Counted from the stretch's first letter, positions 25,336 through 33,875 are shown. The stretch is DNA of 64,000 bases from Halorientalis salina (GCF_005049285.1 NZ_SOSC01000004.1:62001-126000), one strand, 5' to 3'. Notes: generated by a model not told the origin, from the letters alone. Translations and numbers: made by a program.

Positions 25336-26043
25336 ATGACTGACACAGACCGGCGAGCGGTGATCCTCGTCTCCGGTGGCATGGACAGCGCGACCGCGGT
25401 CTACGAGGCGATCGACCGCGGCTACGAACCGTACTTCTTACACGTCTCCTACGGACAGGAGACCGAGGACAAAGAGCGGTCCTGCGCCGGTCGCCTCGCG
25501 ATGGACGTCGACGCGGCGGACCTGCTGGCCGTCGACACCCGACACCTCGCGGCGATCGGCGCGTCGAGTCTCACCGACGACGACATGGCCGTCGCGGACG
25601 CCGACGTCGACAGCGACGAGATTCCCAGTTCCTACGTCCCGTTCCGCAACGCCAACCTCCTCTCGATGGCCGTCTCCTACGCCGAGGCCAACGACTGCTC
25701 GGCGGTGTTCATCGGGGCCCACAGCGAGGACTTCTCGGGGTATCCGGACTGCCGCCCCGACTTCTTCGAGGCGTTCCAGCAGGTCATCGACGTGGGGACG
25801 AAACCGGACACGGAGATCGACCTGGTCGCCCCGTTCGTCGAGTGGTCCAAGACCGAGATCGCCGAACGCGGCCGCGAACTCGGCGTGCCCTACGAGCACA
25901 CCTGGAGTTGCTACCGCTCCCAGTCGCCGGCCTGCGGGACCTGCGACGCCTGTGCGTTCCGGTTGGGGGCGTTCCAGCGACTCGGCGTCGAGGACCCCAT
26001 CGAGTACGAGGAACGGCCGTCCTACGCGGACGGCCCGGCTTGA
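25336..26043 (+). CDS. queC: 7-cyano-7-deazaguanine synthase QueC
   Basis: A 235-residue adenine-alpha-hydrolase (PP-loop) enzyme. The ATP motif is S13-G-G-M-D-S18. Four cysteines near the C-terminus, C192, C200, C203 and C206, form the structural zinc site. It converts 7-carboxy-7-deazaguanine to preQ0 with ATP and ammonia. It starts two bases after the queE stop, so the three genes form one transcript. Confidence 0.93.
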   Translation: MTDTDRRAVILVSGGMDSATAVYEAIDRGYEPYFLHVSYGQETEDKERSCAGRLAMDVDAADLLAVDTRHLAAIGASSLTDDDMAVADADVDSDEIPSSYVPFRNANLLSMAVSYAEANDCSAVFIGAHSEDFSGYPDCRPDFFEAFQQVIDVGTKPDTEIDLVAPFVEWSKTEIAERGRELGVPYEHTWSCYRSQSPACGTCDACAFRLGAFQRLGVEDPIEYEERPSYADGPA

Positions 26044-26161
26044 CGGACCGGAACCAGCCGATGCGACGAGCCCGGAAATCCGTTCGACTGGCATAAATAT
26101 TGTTCTAGGCACGAGTAAAGACGCCGTTCATTTATTGCGACGCCGCGCGTCAGGGGGGAGT

Positions 26162-27400
26162 ATGACACGCGACTACGCCGGGCTCCACGACCCGAACGCC
26201 GAGTACACGATGCGGGACCTCTCGGCGGGGACGATGGGCGTCGAGGCCGAACGCGGCGGCGGGCGCGACGTGGAGATCACGGACGTCCAGACGACGATGG
26301 TCGACGGGAACTTCCCCTGGACGCTCGTCCGCGTCTACACGGACGCGGGCGTCGTCGGCACCGGCGAAGCCTACTGGGGCGCGGGCGTCCCCGAACTGAT
26401 CGAGCGGATGACCCCGTTTCTCGTCGGGGAGAACCCGCTGGACATCGACCGGCTCTTCGAGCACCTCGTCCAGAAGATGTCCGGCGAGGGCTCCATCGAG
26501 GGCGTCACCGTGACCGCGATCTCCGGCATCGAGGTCGCGCTGCACGACCTCGCCGGGAAGATCCTTGAGGTGCCTGCCTACCAGTTGCTCGGCGGGAAGT
26601 ACCGCGACGAGGTCCGCGTGTACTGTGACTGTCACACCGAAGACGAGGCCGATCCGCAGGCCTGTGCCGACGAAGCCGAGCGCGTCGTCGAGGAGTTGGG
26701 CTACGACGCACTCAAGTTCGACCTGGACGTGCCCTCGGGTCACGAGAAAGACCGGGCCAACCGCCACCTGCGGCCGGGCGAGATCCGTCACAAGGTCGAG
26801 ATCGTCGAGGCCGTCACCGAGCGGGTCAAAGACCGCGCGGACGTGGCCTTCGACTGCCACTGGACGTTCTCCCGGAACAGCGCCGACCGGCTGGCCGCCG
26901 CCATCGAGGAGTACGACGTCTGGTGGCTCGAAGACCCCGTCCCGCCGGAGAACCACGACGTGCAGCGCCAGGTGACGAACGGCACGCTGACGCCGATCAC
27001 CGCCGGCGAGAACGTCTACCGCAAACACGGCCACCGCCGCCTCCTCGAAGAAGGGGCCGTCGACATCATCGCACCGGACATGCCGAAGGTCGGCGGAATG
27101 CGCGAGACCCGGAAGATCGCGGACATGGCCGACACCTACTACGTCCCGGTGGCGATGCACAACGTCTCCTCTCCCGTGGCGACGATGGCCAGTGCCCACG
27201 TGGGTACCGCCATCCCGAACGCGCTCGCCGTCGAGTACCACTCCTACGAACTGGGCTGGTGGGACGAGCTCGTCGAGGAGACGGTCATCGAGGACGGCGC
27301 CATCGAGATCCCCGAAGAACCCGGACTGGGCGTCACGCTCGACATGGACGCCGTCGCCGAACACATGGTCGACGGCGAGACACTCTTCGACGCGACGTAG
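26162..27400 (+). CDS. D-gluconate dehydratase (enolase superfamily)
   Basis: A 412-residue mandelate racemase / muconate lactonizing enzyme family protein. The metal ligands appear in FDCHWTF, WLEDPVPP and TAGEN; the likely general base lies in VAMHNVSSP. It matches the haloarchaeal sugar-acid dehydratases (gluconate and xylonate) in length and motifs. Being paired with glucose dehydrogenase, gluconate to 2-keto-3-deoxygluconate in the modified Entner-Doudoroff pathway is the best assignment; xylonate is the alternative. The TATA element ATTTATTG lies about 28 bases before the ATG. The stop codon falls in the loop of a hairpin. Confidence 0.85.
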   Translation: MTRDYAGLHDPNAEYTMRDLSAGTMGVEAERGGGRDVEITDVQTTMVDGNFPWTLVRVYTDAGVVGTGEAYWGAGVPELIERMTPFLVGENPLDIDRLFEHLVQKMSGEGSIEGVTVTAISGIEVALHDLAGKILEVPAYQLLGGKYRDEVRVYCDCHTEDEADPQACADEAERVVEELGYDALKFDLDVPSGHEKDRANRHLRPGEIRHKVEIVEAVTERVKDRADVAFDCHWTFSRNSADRLAAAIEEYDVWWLEDPVPPENHDVQRQVTNGTLTPITAGENVYRKHGHRRLLEEGAVDIIAPDMPKVGGMRETRKIADMADTYYVPVAMHNVSSPVATMASAHVGTAIPNALAVEYHSYELGWWDELVEETVIEDGAIEIPEEPGLGVTLDMDAVAEHMVDGETLFDAT

Positions 27401-27493
27401 TCGCGTCGAGCCAGTGAATCTTCGATTCACGCTGTTCGACGCGGCGTAGCCGCGTCGGGCTAGCCAATCCCCGATTGGCGCTGTTCGACGAAG
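27388..27493. repeat. Tandem hairpin repeat between convergent genes
   Basis: Two 49-base units plus a degraded third. Unit 1 has stem CGACGCGAC/GTCGCGTCG (27388-27408, loop GTA) and stem GTGAATC/GATTCAC (27414-27430). Unit 2 has CGACGCGGC/GCCGCGTCG (27437-27457) and GCCAATC/GATTGGC (27463-27479). Differences between units are compensatory, keeping all pairs. The third unit (CGACGAAGCGTAG, from 27486) has lost pairing. A bidirectional terminator between the converging gluconate dehydratase and glucose dehydrogenase genes is the simplest role. Confidence 0.75.
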
Positions 27494-27500
27494 CGTAGAC

Positions 27501-28595
27501 TCACTCCCGGCCCGCGTCCGGGTCGCTGAACTCGATGGCGGTCTTTATCACGCCGTCGTCGTCGGACCGTGCCGCGAACGCGTCGCGATAGCTCTCGAGG
27601 TCGGTCACGCTCGTGACCAGGTCCGACAGGAGCCACTCGGGGAGCGCCGCGAGCGTCTCGACGGCGGCCTCGAAGTGGCGGCGGTTGGCGTTGACGCTGC
27701 CGACCAGCGCCTTGTTGTGCATGACGAGGTCCTTGTGGATCGCCCCGCCGTCGACCTCGAACTCGTGGGACGAGGGGAGCCCCAGAAGGGCCGCGACGCC
27801 GTTCGGGGCCAGCGCCTGCGTCGACTCGATCCCGTGTCTCGCGTAGCCCGTCGCTTCGTAGACCAGGTCGACCGGTTCGTGAACCGCCGAAAACTCCGCC
27901 AGCGGCGTCTCCCGGGAGTCGACGTAGGTCGCGCCCAGCGACTCGATGACGTCGATGCTCGGGTCGGGGCGGCTGCGCCGACCCATGCAGTAGAGCCGCT
28001 CGTAGCCGCGTTCGTCGAGCATCGCGAGCGTGAGCAGACCGAGCGATCCGTTCCCGAGCACGAACGCGCTCTCGGGCCGCCAGTCGAACGCCGACCGCGA
28101 GGCGGCCGCGAGTTCGAGCGCCTTCTCGGAGACGCTGATCGGCTCGACGAGGAAGCCCCAGGGGAGCAACTCGCGGGGGAGTTCGACCAGCGTCTCGACG
28201 GGACTGGTGAAGTACTCGCTCATGAAGCCGTGTGCGCCCGCGATGCCGCGTTCGAGGCACTCCTCGGGCGGGGCCATGTCCGGCTCGCCACGCTCGAAGT
28301 ATTCGCTTTCCGTGCCCGGGATCGGCCGTCGGACCGTGGCGACGACGGCGTCGCCCGGGTCGAGGTCGCTCCCGTCGGGGGCCGTCTCGACGACGCCGAC
28401 GACCTCGTGGCCGAGGATCATGTAGTCGTCGCCGTCGGGGTAGCCGCCGTGTGTCCCGTCGATGACCTCCTCGTCGGTCCCGTCGATGCCCACCCGGACG
28501 GTCCTTACCAGCGCTTCGTCCGGCTCGGGTTCGGGCCGCGCCACGTCCCGAATCGTGGGTGCCGTCTCCCCGCGCTCGATGACCACTGCGTCCAT
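27501..28595 (-). CDS. gdh: Glucose 1-dehydrogenase (zinc-dependent MDR family)
   Basis: A 364-residue medium-chain dehydrogenase closely resembling the haloarchaeal glucose dehydrogenases. Zinc-site residues D38, H63 and E64 are in place (GIDGTD, ILGHE), with a Glu in FLVEPISV near 151. The Rossmann motif is VLGNGSLGLL, and MGRRSRPDP suggests NADP+ use. It oxidises glucose (or galactose) to the lactone, feeding the gluconate dehydratase encoded by the converging neighbour. Confidence 0.92.
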   Translation of the reverse strand: MDAVVIERGETAPTIRDVARPEPEPDEALVRTVRVGIDGTDEEVIDGTHGGYPDGDDYMILGHEVVGVVETAPDGSDLDPGDAVVATVRRPIPGTESEYFERGEPDMAPPEECLERGIAGAHGFMSEYFTSPVETLVELPRELLPWGFLVEPISVSEKALELAAASRSAFDWRPESAFVLGNGSLGLLTLAMLDERGYERLYCMGRRSRPDPSIDVIESLGATYVDSRETPLAEFSAVHEPVDLVYEATGYARHGIESTQALAPNGVAALLGLPSSHEFEVDGGAIHKDLVMHNKALVGSVNANRRHFEAAVETLAALPEWLLSDLVTSVTDLESYRDAFAARSDDDGVIKTAIEFSDPDAGRE

Positions 28596-28666
28596 GTCCC
28601 TAGCGTCTCTTCACGTGTGCAAAAGGGTTCGTACGGACCGAGTGAATCGATGCGTCGAGTGGCCGA

Positions 28667-29107
28667 TCACTCCTCGAACCGGTCCTCGCTGGACCACGAC
28701 TCCTGCCGCTGTTCGAGCGCGTGCGCTTCGCGGATGAAGGAGTGAAAGTGGGCGTTGATGTCGCTCTGTGTGAGGATGCCGACGACCTCGAGGCCCTCGA
28801 CGACGGGCAGTCGCTTGACTCGCTTGGTCTGCATCCGGTCGATCGCGCTCCGGACCGTCTCGCTTTTCGTGGCCGTGACGAGCGGATGGCTCGCCACTCG
28901 CTCGACCGGGATCTCGGGGAAGGGTCGCTCGGTGACCGCGCCGGCGTGGAGCGCGTCGGTCTGGGTGAGGATCCCGAACGGGTCGCCGTCCCGCGTGACG
29001 ATGACGCTCCCGACGTCGTTCGTGAGCATCCGCTCGACCGCGGTCTGCAGCGTCGCCCCGACGTCGCAGGTCACGATGTCGGTCGACATGATGTCCTTGA
29101 CGCGCAT
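28667..29107 (-). CDS. Two-CBS-domain protein
   Basis: A 146-residue CBS pair: VKDIMSTDIVTCDVGATLQT with DGDPFGILTQTDAL, then HPLVTATKSETVRSAIDRM with GLEVVGILTQSDI. A charged tail of about 25 residues follows. It is likely an adenosine-nucleotide sensor. ATG 29107 is chosen; an in-frame GTG at 29113 would add two residues. It is divergent from nothing and reads toward gdh with a 71-base gap. Confidence 0.85.
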   Translation of the reverse strand: MRVKDIMSTDIVTCDVGATLQTAVERMLTNDVGSVIVTRDGDPFGILTQTDALHAGAVTERPFPEIPVERVASHPLVTATKSETVRSAIDRMQTKRVKRLPVVEGLEVVGILTQSDINAHFHSFIREAHALEQRQESWSSEDRFEE

Positions 29108-29164
29108 ACCCACGGTATTCTCGCCGTGCCGACATCAGTGTTCCCGCCCGTCGGGGACCGGCCG

Positions 29165-29773
29165 TCACGGACCGGGGACTGCCGGGTACGACTGCCGTGG
29201 GCCCGTCGTGTTCCGGGCGACGACCCGCGCGGTCGCGGACCGCCTGCCGTCCCCTCGCTCCTCGGTTCGCTCGTCGTAGTACAGCACCGTCATGTCGAGC
29301 GAGGCGTGGAGCAGTTCGTTCGCGGCGAACCGATAGCGGTCGGTGCTGGGGCCGCTCTCGATGGGGTCGGTCGTTCGCAGGTGGTGCTCCACGAAGAGGA
29401 CGCCGCCGGGCCGGAGCGCTTCTTTGATGTCGGGCAGGCGGTCGACGGCCCGGTAGAAACTGATGGTGATGACGTCGTACGTCTCGCTCGGAAACCCGAA
29501 GGACGGCACGTCGGCCTGGATCCACTCGATGCGGTCGCCGACCCCGCGCTCGCGGGCGTTCTCCCGTGCTATCTCCAGGCCGGCGCGCGACTGATCGATC
29601 GCGTCGACCCGATACCCCTCGCTCGCGAGGAAGACGGCGTTGCGTCCCGTCCCGGTCGCGATATCGAGTGCGCGACCGTCCGGGAACGTCTCGACGTACC
29701 GTTCGAGCACCGACGACGGATCGGGGTCCTGCGGGTACTCCCCGTTTGCGAAGCGGTCATCCCATGTCGTCAT
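29165..29773 (-). CDS. Class I SAM-dependent methyltransferase
   Basis: A 202-residue protein with the SAM-binding motif ALDIATGTGRNAVFLA (motif I), VDAIDQSRAGLEIA (motif II) and DVITISFYRAVDRLPDI (motif IV). The size and opening (MTTWDDRFANGEYPQDP) are like the small TehB-type methyltransferases. The substrate is unknown. ATG 29773 is supported by a TATA-like GTAATTG about 28 bases upstream. Confidence 0.8.
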   Translation of the reverse strand: MTTWDDRFANGEYPQDPDPSSVLERYVETFPDGRALDIATGTGRNAVFLASEGYRVDAIDQSRAGLEIARENARERGVGDRIEWIQADVPSFGFPSETYDVITISFYRAVDRLPDIKEALRPGGVLFVEHHLRTTDPIESGPSTDRYRFAANELLHASLDMTVLYYDERTEERGDGRRSATARVVARNTTGPRQSYPAVPGP

Positions 29774-29865
29774 ATGGCACCGTACCACCGCCCGGATGAT
29801 CAATTACCGGTGCAGGTCTGCCGCTGCTCGATGGCATCCGACGGTCCAGTCGTCACTAAAACGGT

Positions 29866-29994
29866 GTTGGGGGGTGTGGGTGGGAACCCACGAGAGTGAG
29901 AAATGGGGGTGGGGGGGGGAAACCGCTCGAAAGCGGTTGTGGGGGGTGGCACGCCGTGTGCCAGTACCTGAATCGTGACGGTGATCGATAATAA
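29866..29994. ncRNA. Structured G-rich intergenic repeat, copy 2
   Basis: Second copy of the element at 19486-19613. The hairpins are at 29876-29891, 29921-29938 and 29947-29963. The second hairpin here has a perfect 7-base stem with a CGAA loop (AACCGCT/AGCGGTT), where copy 1 loses one pair. The G-rich run is longer (GGGGGTGGGGGGGGG). The matched part again ends at TAATAAA. It sits between the methyltransferase and bolA-like starts. Confidence 0.5.
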
Positions 29995-30101
29995 AAGCAA
30001 CTCTCTGATTTTCACGTCTGATACTCGAACCCCCGTCATCGGCTGCTCGGGCGTCGACGGCGGTGACAACCGTTTTTTGGCTCGGCCGCCTCCGGTGGGA
30101 T

Positions 30102-30353
30102 ATGGACACCGACGACGTCGCGGCCCGCATCGAGGCCGCGATTCCGGACGCAGCGGCCGAGGTCACACACGCGCGCAGTCCCGAGGACGAGGACCACCTC
30201 GCGGCGACGGTGGTTTCGCCCGCCTTCGAGGGGGAGTCGCTGGTCGACCGCCACCAGCGGGTCCACGACGCGCTCGAAGCGCACATGACGACCGACATCC
30301 ACGCCCTGGAGATAGAGACGTACACGCCGGCCGAACGCGACGACGCCGCGTGA
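30102..30353 (+). CDS. BolA-family protein
   Basis: An 83-residue protein with the small BolA fold: DDVAARIEAAIPDAAAEV, then HLAATVVSPAFEGESLVDRHQRVHDAL, and THAxE-type ending HALEIETYTP. BolA proteins bind monothiol glutaredoxins and share a [2Fe-2S] cluster. The adjacent gene encodes exactly such a glutaredoxin, which strengthens both calls. Confidence 0.85.
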   Translation: MDTDDVAARIEAAIPDAAAEVTHARSPEDEDHLAATVVSPAFEGESLVDRHQRVHDALEAHMTTDIHALEIETYTPAERDDAA

Positions 30354-30405
30354 CCACTGCTGAGACGGCGGAAGGCATTTCCACGCGGCGGTCCTCGTAT
30401 CGGGC

Positions 30406-30747
30406 ATGACTTTCGATCCCAACGAGAGCCGCCCGCAGGAGGAGGTTACAGCCGCCGTCGACGACGCCATCGCGGACAACGAGGTCGTCCTGTTCATGAA
30501 GGGGACACCCATGATGCCCCAGTGTGGCTTCTCGGAGAAGGCGATGGGACTGATCGACCGCTATCGCGATGAGTTCGAGACGGTCGACGTCCTCGAATCG
30601 CTCGACGAGTACCGGACCGCCCTCGAGGACCACAGCGGCCGGGAGACCATCCCCCAGACGTTCGTCGACGGCGAGTTCGTCGGCGGCAGCGACATCCTCG
30701 AACAGCTCGACGAGCGCGGCGACCTCGAAGCGAAACTCGACGCTTGA
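30406..30747 (+). CDS. Monothiol glutaredoxin, CGFS type
   Basis: A 113-residue Grx4/GrxD-like protein with C40-G-F-S43 after FMKGTPMMPQ, the TIPQTFVDGEFVGGSDI block containing the cis-proline and glycine pair for glutathione-like thiol binding. Monothiol CGFS glutaredoxins carry and deliver [2Fe-2S] clusters, usually with a BolA partner, encoded immediately upstream. In haloarchaea the thiol ligand may be gamma-glutamylcysteine rather than glutathione (inference). Confidence 0.92.
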   Translation: MTFDPNESRPQEEVTAAVDDAIADNEVVLFMKGTPMMPQCGFSEKAMGLIDRYRDEFETVDVLESLDEYRTALEDHSGRETIPQTFVDGEFVGGSDILEQLDERGDLEAKLDA

Positions 30748-30795
30748 CACCGATCAGTGCGTCCCGCGTTCGACCACTGGGCGCTGGTGAGCACG

Positions 30796-31290
30796 ATGCC
30801 TGAAGACGCGACGCTCACCGTCGACGAGTTCGTCGAGTACTGCCGGGTCCAGGCCGGGTTGCTGTCGGGGACCGTCGAGACGCTCACCGACGAACTCGAC
30901 GACCTGCTGGACGAACTCGACGCGGAGACGGCAGAGATCCGGGCGCGACTCGACGAACATCCGGACAACGCCGCCGAGACGGTCGGGCCGCCGTCGACGA
31001 CGGGGCCGGACGGCGAGACCGTCGACGTGGCGTCGCTGGAAGACATGGAGGGCCGACTCGAAGAAAAGCAGGCCCTCGCCGAGGCAAAGGGGGCCAGACT
31101 GGCCGCCTTCCAGGAACTGGCCGCCGACTACGCGGATCTGGCCGAGGAACTCCTGTCGGACGCCGACGACGGCGAGGACGCGCTCGAACGGGTCGTCCGC
31201 TTCGAGGTCGACCGCGACGCTCCGGACTACTTCCCGGACCGCCAGACGGTCGCCGAGGCCGCCGCGGCCTCCGCTGATGACGGCGACTAA
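30796..31290 (+). CDS. Hypothetical coiled-coil acidic protein
   Basis: A 164-residue protein, mostly helical and very acidic. Residues about 8-55 (EFVEYCRVQAGLLSGTVETL and DELDDLLDELDAETAEI) and 78-130 form likely coiled coils. No family recognised. ATG 30796 is preferred; GTG 30787 is possible. It follows the glutaredoxin gene closely, and its stop overlaps the end of the next, convergent gene by four bases. Confidence 0.65.
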   Translation: MPEDATLTVDEFVEYCRVQAGLLSGTVETLTDELDDLLDELDAETAEIRARLDEHPDNAAETVGPPSTTGPDGETVDVASLEDMEGRLEEKQALAEAKGARLAAFQELAADYADLAEELLSDADDGEDALERVVRFEVDRDAPDYFPDRQTVAEAAAASADDGD

Positions 31291-31589
31291 CCCGACGCGT
31301 CTCGCAACTCGGTCGCCTCGTAGACCCCGGTGATTCCCGTCTCCTGGACAGTCGCTGTTACCTCCTGCCCTTCCGAGGCAGGGGTCTCGGAGACGATCGT
31401 CACCGCTTCGATCGGTCGGCGCGCCAGAAACGACCGCAGGCGCTCGAACCACGAGGGCGAGCCGCCTTCCCGACAGACGAGGACGTACCGGGATTCGGCC
31501 AGCGTCCGGAGGTCCTCGGTGAGTTCGAACGCCTCTCTGTCGTCGGGCGGCACGACGTGGATGACCTCGCCGCGCATCGTCTCGGCCAT
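31287..31589 (-). CDS. Small hypothetical protein
   Basis: A 100-residue protein with pattern GEVIHVVPPDDREAFELTED, then SRYVLVCREGGSPSWFERLR and AVTIVSETPASEGQEVTATV. It looks like a small alpha/beta domain; a tryptophan-bearing basic loop (SPSWFERLRSFLARR) could bind nucleic acid or lipid head groups. Function not recognised. The gene is convergent with and overlaps its neighbour by four bases. Confidence 0.6.
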   Translation of the reverse strand: MAETMRGEVIHVVPPDDREAFELTEDLRTLAESRYVLVCREGGSPSWFERLRSFLARRPIEAVTIVSETPASEGQEVTATVQETGITGVYEATELRDASG

Positions 31590-31633
31590 GGCGGTGGCAG
31601 GCACTGGAGACGGATGTGTCTTGCAGGTTCGGC

Positions 31634-32350
31634 CTACAGGTCGACGGTCTCCAGGTCGGCTTCCAGGTCGGCGACGTGGTCGTTGTACGCCTCGACGAAC
31701 CCCCGGAATGCCGGGACGTGTTCGCGGATGTCGGGCGCGGCGGGCGGTTCGTACTGCGAGAGGAGGTAGATGCCGCCCTCGCCGCCGACCCGGAGGTAGG
31801 ACGCGCCCTCGTCGTTCCACTTCAGTTCCCAGCGGGTCCCGTCGACGCGGGCGGTGAAGGTGCCGTAGTCCCCGCCCTCGAACCGATGGAGGGCGCGGGC
31901 GATCGAGTTACAGACCTCCCGGACCCGGCCGACGATGCGGTCGCGCTCGGCGACGACGCCGTCGATCGGTTCGAGTCGCGGGAACTCGGTTCCCACGTCG
32001 TCGAAGACGCCGGAAAGCGAGTCGACGTGGTCGTTGTACGCGGCGACGAACGCCTCGTAGTCCCGCAGCGCGGTCGCCAGCGCCTCGGGTTCGGGCGGCT
32101 GTTTCGTCGAGACGACGTAGATGTCGCTCCCGGATTTCGGGGCGAAACGCAGATACTCCAGGTCCCCGGCCTCGTATTTGACCGTCCAGGACCCGCGGTC
32201 GGTGTCGAAACTCCGCTGGCCGTAGTCGCCGCCCTGCAGTTTCGCCAGCGCGTAGGCGATGCGTCCGGCGTGGTCCTGGACTGCCGCCAGCACCTCGTCG
32301 CGGCGGTCGGCGACCGCGTCGGGGTCTTCGAGGTCGGGCCAGTCTGTCAT
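31634..32350 (-). CDS. Hypothetical protein with two repeated domains
   Basis: A 238-residue protein built of two copies of one unit. Each holds an opening helix (RDEVLAAVQDHAGRIAYAL / RDRIVGRVREVCNSIARAL), a GGDYG turn, beta strands ending in LEYLRF / ASYLRV, an IYVVSTKQPPEP / IYLLSQYEPPAAP loop, and FVAAYNDHVDSL / FVEAYNDHVADL. The family is unrecognised. The repeated YNDHV motif may mark a binding site. ATG 32350 is preferred; an ATG at 32380 is in frame. Confidence 0.7.
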   Translation of the reverse strand: MTDWPDLEDPDAVADRRDEVLAAVQDHAGRIAYALAKLQGGDYGQRSFDTDRGSWTVKYEAGDLEYLRFAPKSGSDIYVVSTKQPPEPEALATALRDYEAFVAAYNDHVDSLSGVFDDVGTEFPRLEPIDGVVAERDRIVGRVREVCNSIARALHRFEGGDYGTFTARVDGTRWELKWNDEGASYLRVGGEGGIYLLSQYEPPAAPDIREHVPAFRGFVEAYNDHVADLEADLETVDL

Positions 32351-32990
32351 CACCGACGGGAGGCCGTCGCGCGGCATAACGGCTGTGTTCCGGTGGCGTC
32401 GCTGCGAGGTGGCGCCCCGCCTGCGATCGAGCGCCGCTCCGACTGCTGTCCAGACGGATATCCAACCGCGAAACACGACATCGATCAGAGGCGGAATAAA
32501 AGTAATATATCTGGTTGTTCTACAGAATCATACTTTTCCTAATAAATCTTGACTTGTCGCATCCGATTTCAGCTGGCCGACCGTTTGATACAGAAATACG
32601 TCGAAATCAGGCCGGAAAGGCAAATATAACGTTGGTCCAATCGATCTACTCGAACTCCTGTCTTTTGCATCTCCGACCCTGGGAGAATAAGGTAAATATT
32701 CCTACTATAGTGGAATACCTGTCTATATCTGGAATTCAATTGAATATATTGCATATATATGCTGAATAAACTTAAATACTAAAGATTAAAAGCAAGACTA
32801 TAGGATATAATACATATGATAAATAGGATAGACAGAATACTGGTAATATTCGATAGTGCACCTGGTGCCCGGGGTGGCCGATGCGACCGGCCGACCGGCC
32901 GGACGCGCTCGATGCGTACTCGGCCATCACCAGTGCTCGACCCTCTGGAACGCCAGTGGAATAACAGAAATAACGCTGTTATCCTGCTCG
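32351..32990. other. AT-rich intergenic island upstream of the IclR gene region
   Basis: Bases about 32480-32850 are strongly AT-rich in an otherwise GC-rich window. Two perfect 12-base palindromes are present, ATTCAATTGAAT (32734-32745) and GCATATATATGC (32751-32762), with several TATA-like strings. An 84-codon open frame on the plus strand (32515-32769) has isoleucine/asparagine-rich composition unlike any gene here and is not accepted. No origin-linked gene is nearby. The island could be foreign DNA or an integration scar. Confidence 0.45.
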
Positions 32991-33758
32991 TCACGTGAGC
33001 GAGATCTCCAGTTCGAACTCGTTGGCGGTGGCGAGGATGGTCTCGGGGAGTTCCGTCTCGAACCACTCTCCGGTCATCCGGTTCGCGGGGCTGGCCACGC
33101 TGAACGCGCCGAGGACCCGCCCGTCGGGGCCGCTGACGGGGACGCCGACGGCCTTCACGCCGTCGAGTTGTTCCTCGTGGTTGTACGCGTACCCTCGCTC
33201 GTCGACGGCGGCCAGTTCCTCGCGCAGGGCCTCCCGGTCGGTGATCGTGTTGTCGGTTTCGGCCGTGAGTCCGAACTCGTCGACGATCGCCTCGACGCGG
33301 GCCTCTGGGAGCTGTGAGAGGATCGATTTCCCGGCGGCGGTGGCGTAGAGCGGGAAGCGCTTGCCGACCGTCGAGTACGTCCAGACGGCGTGTTCGCCTG
33401 AGAACGTGTACATGTACACGCCCCGGCCGTGTTCTTCCACCGTGAAGACGGCGCGAGAGTCGGTCTCGGCCGCCAGTTGCTCCGTATAGGACTCCGCGAT
33501 AGGATAGGGTTCCTTCCGGGTGCGGACGTGTTCGCCCAGTTCGAGAAACGAGAGGCCCAGATGATAGATGTCGCCCTCTTTGGTCAGATATCCCGCCGCC
33601 ATGAGCGTCGCCAGGTGGCTGTGGACCGTGCTCGCAGCGACGTCCAGTTCGTTTGCGAGCTCCGTCACCCTCGCCCCGCCGCGCTCTTTGAGCAACTCGA
33701 TGATCTCGAAGGTGGTCTGGGTCGTCGAGAGCGTGCGCGGCGCTTCCTTCTTTGTCAT
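32991..33758 (-). CDS. IclR-family transcription regulator
   Basis: A 255-residue regulator. The N-terminal winged helix-turn-helix covers about 14-75 (FEIIELLKERGGARVTELAN, then VAASTVHSHLATLMAAGYL). The C-terminal IclR effector domain shows YATAAGKSILSQLP, DERGYAYNHEEQLDGVKAVG and GAFSVASPANRM. IclR proteins typically control catabolic genes in response to an aromatic or sugar-derived acid. It is the only regulator beside the 34-50 kb catabolic genes. A TATA element (TTTATATG at about 33781-33788) lies 27 bases upstream of the ATG. Confidence 0.9.
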   Translation of the reverse strand: MTKKEAPRTLSTTQTTFEIIELLKERGGARVTELANELDVAASTVHSHLATLMAAGYLTKEGDIYHLGLSFLELGEHVRTRKEPYPIAESYTEQLAAETDSRAVFTVEEHGRGVYMYTFSGEHAVWTYSTVGKRFPLYATAAGKSILSQLPEARVEAIVDEFGLTAETDNTITDREALREELAAVDERGYAYNHEEQLDGVKAVGVPVSGPDGRVLGAFSVASPANRMTGEWFETELPETILATANEFELEISLT

Positions 33759-33875
33759 GGCATGACTTTGCGTACCACCCATATAAATAATTCGCGATGT
33801 CCGAATCCACGCCGGTTCGTGTGCTGGTCAGTCACACTCCGATTAAGATGGGGTCTGGGTTGTCCCTCCAGCAAG

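Noticed and set aside
27388-27493. CRISPR-like array
   Set aside because: The units are adjacent without unique spacers, and each is a pair of hairpins; no cas gene is present.
32515-32769. 84-codon open frame in the AT-rich island
   Set aside because: Low-GC DNA gives isoleucine- and asparagine-rich chance frames; there is no start context and no recognisable feature.
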